From the NCBI GenBank assembly GCA_964343305.1, contig CAYFJO010000615.1, positions 1 through 5,715 on the forward strand: a DNA stretch of 5,715 nt. The letters run 5' to 3'. Made by a program: the position numbers and the translations under genes. Source of the DNA: CAYFJO01 sp964343305 (GTDB lineage Bacteria > Planctomycetota > Planctomycetia > Pirellulales > Pirellulaceae). How positions within the stretch are numbered: the stretch's first letter is position 1; every line of letters starts with the position of its first letter. Below the pieces are notes generated by a model. That model ran no database searches. It was not told the DNA's origin and worked only from the letters and a program-made list of their open reading frames with translations. Shown here piece after piece: positions 1 to 4,733 of the stretch.

Positions 1-299
1 GCCACGGCGAACCAGTGCCAAAGTGTAAACGGATTCCCAAAGACCGCTCCGAGCGTCACGTACAAAAGAACCGCCTGAAATGCGCCGACCGTCCCGTAAA
101 CAACGTTGGGCTCGTTGCCTTTCAATGCCACCGTCAAACACGCTGGATTCACAATCCCGGCCAGCAATGACGGCACAAAAAACATCATGCGATAAAAGAG
201 CGTGTCACATTCGGCGGCGTACTTGACAAACACCTGTGAAAAGATGTACGTGACAATTGCTCCGGCAATCGCGGCGATGATCTTGGGGCTAAAGTTCAT
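1..299 (-). CDS. Half-size EamA/SMR-like membrane transporter, N-in partner of the 289-699 gene (3' end outside window)
   Basis: This is a small drug/metabolite transporter (DMT) superfamily protein; 99 codons are visible before the left edge cuts it in its fourth membrane segment. Hydrophobic stretches lie at about residues 7-27, 37-59 and 65-86, and a fourth begins near 92. A lysine ends TM1 (K26, in FVKYAAE), and the motif ALKGNEPNVV (58-67) matches the same place in the three other small transporters here. Loop 3 (FGNPFTLWHW) has no Arg or Lys, unlike the neighbour's loop 3, so opposite membrane orientation is inferred. The ATG at 297-299 lies inside the end of the preceding gene, whose TAG is at 289-291, giving an 11-base overlap and probable translational coupling. 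The EmrE Glu14 position appears to be Tyr18. The substrate is unknown; a flippase-like role beside the glycosyltransferase is inferred. The fold assignment is much firmer than any function. Confidence 0.85.
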   Translation of the reverse strand, partial: MNFSPKIIAAIAGAIVTYIFSQVFVKYAAECDTLFYRMMFFVPSLLAGIVNPACLTVALKGNEPNVVYGTVGAFQAVLLYVTLGAVFGNPFTLWHWFAV

Positions 300-699
300 C
301 GATTGCCTCCCACTCGATGGAAACTTGTGCCGGTTTTGTGTCTTTCGATTCGCCGGGCGGTTCGATGTTGACCAGAATTGACGTACCGATCATTAGCACC
401 ACAATCCCCAGCCACTGATAGATACTCAGTCGCTCCTTGAAAACGCGATTTAACGTGATTGTGGTGATCACACCCATCATCGACCCCATCACCGCGGTGA
501 CGAGTTTCGGGTCATTTCCCTTTAGGGCGAACATCAGGCAAATCATGTGCCCCAGTCCAATCGTAATTCCCGTGCCGAACAGTATTAAGATACGTCGGCC
601 CTTCGCTTCGGCGGCGAATTTGAAGAAGATGACGGAAATCGTGTGTGCGACGACAGCACCGAATATGGCCAGGAGAGTTCGAGCATCAAAACCAAACAT
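289..699 (-). CDS. Half-size EamA/SMR-like membrane transporter (4 TM), likely N-out partner of a heterodimer
   Basis: This 136-residue protein has the size and layout of a single EamA/SMR unit, with TM segments at about 9-30, 37-59, 64-84 and 93-111. TM1 ends in FFKFAAE (K27), which lines up by eye with LMKFSEG of EmrE. Eight residues before that lysine, where EmrE has Glu14, there is His19. ALKGNDPKLV (58-67) is the motif shared by all four small transporters in the window. Loops 1 (KGRR) and 3 (NRVFKERL) are strongly basic, and the 25-residue tail after TM4 is acidic, both fitting an N-out/C-out topology. The ATG at 697-699 has AGGA at 707-710, seven bases upstream, one of the few clear ribosome sites here. 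It lies 46 bases after the glycosyltransferase and overlaps the next transporter by 11 bases, so one transcript is likely. The transported substrate is not evident. Confidence 0.88.
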   Translation of the reverse strand: MFGFDARTLLAIFGAVVAHTISVIFFKFAAEAKGRRILILFGTGITIGLGHMICLMFALKGNDPKLVTAVMGSMMGVITTITLNRVFKERLSIYQWLGIVVLMIGTSILVNIEPPGESKDTKPAQVSIEWEAIDEL

Positions 700-706
700 G
701 AATCCG

Positions 707-710
707 TCCT
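707..710 (-). promoter_or_regulatory. Shine-Dalgarno site of the 289-699 transporter
   Basis: On the minus strand AGGA sits seven bases before the ATG at 699. It fixes the start of this transporter just upstream of TM1. It also means this gene can be initiated independently of the glycosyltransferase that ends 46 bases earlier. Confidence 0.6.
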
Positions 711-745
711 AATTAGTTGCTACCAACGCAATGTATCGTAGACGA

Positions 746-1999
746 TCAAATTGACGCAATCGCACTCTGAGAGTCGTCAGAGGCAGCAAATGGCCGGTAT
801 TCGACCAGTTGAATGTCCCACGGTCCTCGGATGTTGTACGTCACTCCGCGCCATTCGACTTGGCGGATCATTGCCGCCTTAAACAAGGCAGCCGTATAGA
901 TGACTTGGGTGAGAGGCACGGCCAGTACAAACCATGCGACCGCTGGCAATGTGATCCAAGATGTCGCCTCGCCACGGCGGCGAATAATACGTCGGGCCGC
1001 GAGTTCCAACAACATGATTCCCAACAACATCCCAGTAATATAGATCGCCAACCCCCCGAGCGTCCAAGTGGCGACGTCGCCGTCTGAAACCGTGGCAACA
1101 CCGATCAAACCAACCGTCCCCATCAAGATCAACGTCATCAAAAAACCATGCAGCAACATGAGTGGCCAGGCAAAATGGTACAACCGTCCCATCAGGATCT
1201 GGCGCGAAAGCCAGCGAAAAATATCGGACAAGGTGCACGACTCGCGATTCACGATCAGCAAATCAGGCACAAACTCGATGTGATAACCGGCCTTGCGCAG
1301 GGGCGAATAAACTATTCCATCGTCGGATATGGCTTTAGGCCAGACATCCAGCAAACCAGTTTCATGCAGCAGACGGCGTTTCAAGGCATACGTCCCACCC
1401 CAAATGCTGTTCGTCGCAGTAGCCACAACGTTGTAGCTGTTCCAAATGAAACGAACCAGCGAAGCCAACGACGGCCGGTCCGGCATATACCATCGCTGCC
1501 CAGTCACGGCCCCAACCTTTTCCTCAAGCAGTGGAGTGACGAGATCCTTCAGCCAGTCCTTGTTAGGCATGGCGTCTGCATCCATGAAGGCGATCACTTC
1601 GAAGGATTCATCGAGTTGGCCAACGGCTTGAAGCAAACTGCTGATCTTTAACGAACACGTCTCCAGACGGTTGTGCAACGGTTCAACATGGACGTGAGTC
1701 ACTTGAAGCTGACTGATCAGTTCGTCAACGGTACTTCGAGCTGGGTCGTTCGGCGCGTCTACGACGATGTGAACTTCATAGTGTGGATAATCTTGAGTAA
1801 ACAGTCGTTTCAGGCTCTCACTCAAGAAGGGATCAGTACCGCGCAGAGAAAGGATCACCGCAGTTTTCGGATAGGCTTCATCAGAGCGATGTTGGCGTTT
1901 TCTGCGGCCCAGGATAAAAAGGAATCCCAACGTGGGTATCATCTGGAGCAGCCAGAGACCGACCAACACCCAAAACAAAATCAAGGCAAGTGTGTTCAT
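746..1999 (-). CDS. Membrane-bound family 2 glycosyltransferase (ceramide glucosyltransferase/HpnI-like)
   Basis: This 417-residue protein probably transfers a sugar from a nucleotide donor to a membrane lipid or polyprenyl acceptor on the cytoplasmic face. A hydrophobic N-terminal segment (about 3-31) precedes a GT-A domain. VILSLRGTDPFLSESL (48-63) and FTQDYPHYEVHIVVD (67-81) are typical of GT2/GT21 enzymes. DAD at 140-142 is the metal and nucleotide-sugar motif, and SDD at 225-227 is the likely catalytic acidic site. FRWLSRQ (261-267) replaces the canonical QxxRW. Three hydrophobic segments follow (about 275-301, 312-333, 348-375), then VEWRGVTYNI (381-390), a type of ending I associate with lipid-directed GT2 proteins. 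The ATG at 1999 has no visible Shine-Dalgarno but places the N-terminal helix correctly. It is followed closely by a pair of ArnE/F-like transporters, which suits synthesis and flipping of a glycosylated lipid. The family is secure; donor and acceptor are unknown. Confidence 0.9.
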   Translation of the reverse strand: MNTLALILFWVLVGLWLLQMIPTLGFLFILGRRKRQHRSDEAYPKTAVILSLRGTDPFLSESLKRLFTQDYPHYEVHIVVDAPNDPARSTVDELISQLQVTHVHVEPLHNRLETCSLKISSLLQAVGQLDESFEVIAFMDADAMPNKDWLKDLVTPLLEEKVGAVTGQRWYMPDRPSLASLVRFIWNSYNVVATATNSIWGGTYALKRRLLHETGLLDVWPKAISDDGIVYSPLRKAGYHIEFVPDLLIVNRESCTLSDIFRWLSRQILMGRLYHFAWPLMLLHGFLMTLILMGTVGLIGVATVSDGDVATWTLGGLAIYITGMLLGIMLLELAARRIIRRRGEATSWITLPAVAWFVLAVPLTQVIYTAALFKAAMIRQVEWRGVTYNIRGPWDIQLVEYRPFAASDDSQSAIASI

Positions 2000-2101
2000 T
2001 TGGCAGTTATTGGGGGGAGCATTGGTGGTAGTGCAGGTAGTGTCCTAGTTTGCCATCCAGACTACCGTATTGTAGGCAGGCTTGTCGACTTACAGAACCG
2101 C

Positions 2102-2134
2102 AAATCGAAAGGCCTGCAGAATCATCTGCTTGCC
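2102..2134 (-). terminator. Candidate intrinsic terminator after the ATP-grasp gene
   Basis: Read on the minus strand, GGC-AA-GCAGA, a TGAT loop and TCTGC-AG-GCC form a stem with one 2x2 internal mismatch. It is followed at once by TTTCGATTT. The position, about 50-80 bases past the ATP-grasp stop at 2185, suits termination or attenuation of that transcript before the glycosyltransferase group. The T-run is broken by CGA, so strength is doubtful. Confidence 0.4.
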
Positions 2135-2141
2135 AAACGTC

Positions 2142-2159
2142 TCGTAGCATACGCTACGA
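2142..2159. repeat. Perfect 7-bp inverted repeat (TCGTAGC / GCTACGA)
   Basis: The arms TCGTAGC (2142-2148) and GCTACGA (2153-2159) are perfectly complementary around an ATAC loop. No T-run follows on either strand, so it is not an obvious intrinsic terminator by itself. It could be a transcript-stabilising 3' hairpin, an operator, or a copy of a dispersed intergenic element. Only this one copy is visible in the window. Confidence 0.55.
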
Positions 2160-2184
2160 ATTCATGCGTCTGCTCTAGCTGGTA

Positions 2185-3453
2185 TCACCGGAAGCAGCTC
2201 TCGAGTTCGGCGTCGGTCAGTTGGTAGATGCGGTCCGCCGCGTCGCTTGACAAAGAATAATTTGCGACGGTGCGATTGACCAGCCAGTTTGCGGCCCGCG
2301 GCAGGGCCAACAACAAAGCCGTGACAGCCGCCGCGGGAACGAGGCTCATCCAATCTTCGCGCGGCCGTGTCAGTTCATCTTCGCTGCCCGCGTAAAAACC
2401 TCCGCGGCGCCATTGACGCCAAATTTCCCGGAGCAGCGAAAGCCGTCCTTCGCCGCTGAGCACCTTCGACAGCAGAATCAGAAACCCTTGATGCGTTCGC
2501 ACATGGATCTCTGGCCGCGGCGCGGATTCAACCCGGTGGCCGAGCGACATCTGCACCATCGTTTCGCAAGGATTCGAGCCACAAAGCATGGGCATCACGG
2601 TTTCGCCGATTCGCGGATTCGCGTCGATATACTCGGCCCTGCCAGTCTCGCGGTTGTGAAAGACTCCAAAGCTAATCGGACCGTGCCAGTTCAATCGTTC
2701 GCCGATCCGCCGCACTTCGTCAACCAGATGTTCATCGTAAAGGTTCTTGCGTCCCATGGGTGCACCACCCACACCTTGCATGCGAGCCTTCGCCCCCCCA
2801 CCGCCAATCAAACGGCCGTGTTGAAACATTCCGCCAAGATCTTCTTGATCTCCGACGCCGGGCTGCTGAACCAAGACTTGATGGCGACCGTCGAACAGCC
2901 CCGCGTTGTCGTAAAACTGTGCCGCGTCTTGCAACTCCGCCTGGTTGCGAATCAGAAAAACGCCACGCCCCGCCGTTCCAAACGCTGGCTTCAAATAGAG
3001 CGGCATCGATTCCGCAGTCGCACGATCCATGAGATCCGCACGGGAGCTGACGACTTCCGTCTTCGGTTGGCCGATGTCAAGCTCATCCAGCAACTGCGAA
3101 AACTTGGCCTTGTTCATGACATGGTCGAGGCTGTCAAAGTCCGGAACGACCAGTCCGGTCAATTCCAGCAATCGGTCACGAGCGCGAGAGAGCAAATAAA
3201 GCTGCTCGTGTGTCGGCAGCAACACATCGTACTTTTCTCGGCGTAGCATTCGGACGACGAATCGCAAATACGCCAGCGGATCAGCCGTGTACGATGGACA
3301 CCGGTGCCACCGCCGCACAAGCCGCGAAAACCGGCTTTGGCAGAACGGCGACGGATCGAGAATATCGACCTTGTGTCCCGCCAAACAATAAAGCGCCTGG
3401 CGCGAAGACGTGCTGGACCCTTCGGTCAACAGAATTTTCAGCCTGCGGTTCAT
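2185..3453 (-). CDS. ATP-grasp ligase-family enzyme (carbamoyl-phosphate-synthase-like ATP-grasp fold)
   Basis: ATP-grasp enzymes join a carboxylate, activated as acyl-phosphate, to an amine or other nucleophile. From the chosen ATG the protein has 422 residues. KILLTEGSSTSSRQ (6-19) opens a Rossmann-like pre-ATP-grasp domain. MNKAKFSQLLDELDIGQP (113-130) enters the grasp domain. LYLKPAFGTAGRGV (152-165, K155) is the glycine-rich ATP loop, VLVQQ (193-197) the likely hinge strand, and EYIDANPRIG (274-283; E274, N279, R281) the metal-binding end. A C-terminal region of about 110 residues of unknown role follows. The ATG at 3451-3453 shares ATGA with the preceding gene's stop, a classic coupling arrangement. 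A TTG at 3475-3477 with GAGGAAG six bases upstream is a real alternative that would add eight residues. Substrate specificity cannot be read from sequence. The transporter and glycosyltransferase context suggests a surface or exported metabolite, by inference only. Confidence 0.88.
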   Translation of the reverse strand: MNRRLKILLTEGSSTSSRQALYCLAGHKVDILDPSPFCQSRFSRLVRRWHRCPSYTADPLAYLRFVVRMLRREKYDVLLPTHEQLYLLSRARDRLLELTGLVVPDFDSLDHVMNKAKFSQLLDELDIGQPKTEVVSSRADLMDRATAESMPLYLKPAFGTAGRGVFLIRNQAELQDAAQFYDNAGLFDGRHQVLVQQPGVGDQEDLGGMFQHGRLIGGGGAKARMQGVGGAPMGRKNLYDEHLVDEVRRIGERLNWHGPISFGVFHNRETGRAEYIDANPRIGETVMPMLCGSNPCETMVQMSLGHRVESAPRPEIHVRTHQGFLILLSKVLSGEGRLSLLREIWRQWRRGGFYAGSEDELTRPREDWMSLVPAAAVTALLLALPRAANWLVNRTVANYSLSSDAADRIYQLTDAELESCFR

Positions 3454-3947
3454 ATGGGTCGCCCATTGGTCGTGCAAAAGTCTTCCTCGCTTGGCTGCAC
3501 CGCACTCGATTCGGCAAGCGCGCCATCGCCGGCGTCTTCATGCGGCGCTTGCAACAAGAAGGCGCCGAACACGATCGTGGCGATTGCCAGCCATTGTGTG
3601 GGATTCAGCGCGGAATGGAAATACCAAGCCAAAGAGATATGGATCAAGACGGAAGTCGGCGCGCCGATAATTGCATACACGAGGTTTGGTGGATTATCGC
3701 GCAGAGCGACCGTTTTGCCGATCGTGGCGCTAAAGCCGACAATGTTGCTCAGCGCGAAATAAAAGACCGCCATCCAAAAGCCAGAATCCCACCAACGCGA
3801 CATCGACTCCCAAGCCAAGGAGGCCAACTTCAATAGGATGACGGCGACTGGTAACAACAAAACTGCCACCAGCATGCCGATTGACTTGGCAAACGTGAAC
3901 GTCACCGCCGGCGGCTTCTGCTTCGGTAGTGCCTGAACTTGATTCAT
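3450..3947 (-). CDS. Half-size EamA/SMR-like membrane transporter (4 TM), likely N-in partner of the 3953-4405 gene
   Basis: This 165-residue protein has TM segments at about 22-42, 57-80, 87-109 and 118-132, after a 21-residue N-terminal extension with four lysines. K40 ends TM1 (ILLKLAS), and ALRDNPPNLVYA (81-92) carries the motif shared by all four small transporters. Loop 3 (HSALNPTQW) has no Arg or Lys, while the N-terminus is basic, so an N-in topology is inferred, opposite to the upstream neighbour. The EmrE Glu14 position falls on Leu32/Pro33. A tail of about 30 residues, rich in Asp, Glu and Ser, follows TM4. The ATG at 3945-3947 lies five bases after the stop of the upstream transporter. 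A GTG at 3969-3971 in the same frame would add eight residues and overlap that gene, but its Shine-Dalgarno spacing is poor. The stop shares ATGA with the ATP-grasp start. The substrate is unknown. Confidence 0.82.
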   Translation of the reverse strand: MNQVQALPKQKPPAVTFTFAKSIGMLVAVLLLPVAVILLKLASLAWESMSRWWDSGFWMAVFYFALSNIVGFSATIGKTVALRDNPPNLVYAIIGAPTSVLIHISLAWYFHSALNPTQWLAIATIVFGAFLLQAPHEDAGDGALAESSAVQPSEEDFCTTNGRPI

Positions 3948-3952
3948 TGCGT

Positions 3953-4405
3953 TCAAAACCGTATTCGCCACTCGCCTGAGCGCGGGGCTATGTCGATTTG
4001 CTCCACGTTCTGGCGAACGAGGCTACGACCGGTTTGCGGCGTCCGCGCCGCACCCTCGGTCTCGCCGTCCGGTGAGCCGAGTTTCAACAGGATACCACCC
4101 GCGATCATGATCAAAATGGCTACCCACTGTCGTCTCGTCAGACCGACCCTGAAAAACCAATTGAGGAAAACGTGGAAGAAGACACCGCCGACACCGAGCA
4201 TCGCGATCACCAGGTTGGGATTATTCCCGCTCATCGCGATCGTGACGCACAGTGGGCAGAGAAAACCGACGGTGTTTCCGAGCACGAAATAGCCCAAAAT
4301 CCGCTTGCGCACCGTCTGCTGAGCAGACAATTTGAAGCAAACCGCAGCAAGTGTGTGGGCGATTGTGGTGATCACAATCGCGAGCCAAGTCAACGCGTCG
4401 AACAT
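3953..4405 (-). CDS. Half-size EamA/SMR-like membrane transporter (4 TM), likely N-out partner of a heterodimer
   Basis: This 150-residue protein is the first gene of the minus-strand run. TM segments are at about 6-25, 36-58, 64-84 and 92-109. TM1 ends CFKLSAQ (K25), with His17 at the EmrE Glu14 position, exactly as in the 289-699 protein. AMSGNNPNLV (58-67) is the shared inter-TM2/3 motif. Loops 1 (TVRKR) and 3 (FRVGLTRRQW) are basic, suggesting N-out. The 40-residue tail is also Arg-rich, which argues somewhat against that topology. The ATG at 4403-4405 was chosen because it immediately precedes TM1. The frame stays open to an ATG at 4534, but that extension is hydrophilic, Arg/Cys-rich and unlike the family. 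Only a weak GTGAG lies upstream. A perfect inverted repeat falls within codons 9-16. It pairs with the next gene, five bases downstream. Function is inferred as one half of a small-molecule or lipid-intermediate transporter. Confidence 0.82.
   Translation of the reverse strand: MFDALTWLAIVITTIAHTLAAVCFKLSAQQTVRKRILGYFVLGNTVGFLCPLCVTIAMSGNNPNLVIAMLGVGGVFFHVFLNWFFRVGLTRRQWVAILIMIAGGILLKLGSPDGETEGAARTPQTGRSLVRQNVEQIDIAPRSGEWRIRF
4359..4381. repeat. Perfect 9-bp inverted repeat inside the start of the first transporter gene
   Basis: GCGATTGTG (4359-4367) and CACAATCGC (4373-4381) are perfectly complementary around a 5-base loop. On the transcript of the minus-strand gene it would form a hairpin about 25-47 bases into the coding sequence (codons 9-16, in TM1). 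It could slow early translation or be a binding site in DNA. It could also be an accident of hydrophobic codon choice. Confidence 0.5.
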
Positions 4406-4485
4406 CAACAACTCACATCTTTGTTTTCGTTGCCCCTGTGCGCGAGGATAGCAGACTTGGTGCTGTCGCGGAATATGAAAAGCGG

Positions 4486-4632
4486 TCAAATCGCAGCGGG
4501 CTTCAGGACGTCCGGCATCTTGGAATAGCCCCATTCGTCGAACGCGAACCGGGACTTGCCTACGATCATGTCTTGAACTTCCCCCAGCTCGTGTCTAAAG
4601 TTCCGAGCATCGATCCGGACGTGAACCTCTGT
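4486..4632 (-). other. Coding-like short open frame or gene remnant in the divergent spacer
   Basis: Between an in-frame TAA (4633-4635) and a TGA (4486-4488) the minus strand gives 48 codons that look more like protein than a chance frame. The peptide includes VRIDARNFRHELGEVQDM and FDEWGYSKMPDVLKPAAI, and 34 of 48 third positions are G or C by hand count. The only ATG is at 4567-4569, giving a 27-residue peptide, with GGGGGAAG ending about nine bases upstream. It could be a genuine small gene or leader peptide 80 bases ahead of the first transporter gene, or the C-terminal scrap of a deleted or frameshifted gene. I do not recognise the family. Confidence 0.25.
4573..4601 (+). promoter_or_regulatory. 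Candidate sigma70-type promoter for the PP-loop gene
   Basis: TTGAAC (4573-4578) and TAAAGT (4596-4601) are separated by 17 bases, each matching its consensus hexamer at four of six positions. It would give a leader of roughly 125 bases before the ATG at 4734. It also lies inside the coding-like minus-strand frame described above, so one of the two readings may be wrong. Confidence 0.3.
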
Positions 4633-4733
4633 TTACTTTTCCGGCACACTGCCTGCCGCGAACCTATTGCGAATTGAGGACGCGTTTGCTGCATCAAGAA
4701 AAGAGCGATTTCGCCAACCGGCATTGCAAAGAA

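Larger units (their letters stand above)
2000..2184. other. Non-coding gap between ATP-grasp and glycosyltransferase genes
   Basis: This 185-base gap separates two minus-strand gene groups. I see no coding frame in it. It holds two hairpins described separately (2102-2134 and 2142-2159), and the leader of the glycosyltransferase. A TACAAT (minus strand, 2069-2074) could be a -10 element, but the best hexamer 17 bases upstream (TTCTGT) matches the -35 consensus poorly. Whether the glycosyltransferase group has its own promoter is therefore open. Confidence 0.5.
4406..4733. other. Divergent spacer between the transporter/ATP-grasp operon and the PP-loop gene
   Basis: This 328-base spacer must carry the start signals of both directions. 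For the plus strand there is a reasonable promoter candidate at 4573-4601. For the minus strand a TATCCT (4445-4450) is the best -10-like hexamer, but it has no convincing -35. A short coding-like minus-strand frame at 4486-4632 is listed separately. No RNA gene or known riboswitch form was recognised. Confidence 0.5.

Noticed and set aside
457..472. 16-base sequence GATTGTGGTGATCACA repeated at 4361-4376
   Set aside because: Both copies encode VITTI-type hydrophobic codons, but in TM3 of one transporter and TM1 of another, so they are not homologous positions. It is most likely chance codon reuse rather than a duplicated site.
1148..2227. Plus-strand open frames of 167 and 184 codons opposite the glycosyltransferase
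   Set aside because: They are shadows of the GT2 gene, which has DAD, SDD and membrane segments in the right order; the antisense peptides are low-quality.
2413..3246. 277-codon plus-strand open frame opposite the ATP-grasp gene
   Set aside because: It lies wholly antisense to a gene with clear ATP-grasp motifs. Its peptide is rich in His, Arg and Gln with no recognisable domain, as expected from the reverse complement of a GC-biased gene.
3210..3836. 208-codon plus-strand open frame across the ATP-grasp/transporter junction
   Set aside because: It is antisense to two supported genes and its peptide has no membrane segments or motif.
4366..4376. CRP-like TGTGATCACA core
   Set aside because: The spacing of the TGTGA-N6-TCACA consensus is not met and the site is inside a coding region downstream of the start.
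4406..4534. N-terminal extension of the first transporter to an ATG at 4534
   Set aside because: It would add 43 hydrophilic, Arg/Cys-rich residues before TM1, unlike SMR/EamA half-size proteins; the ATG at 4405 sits directly before TM1.
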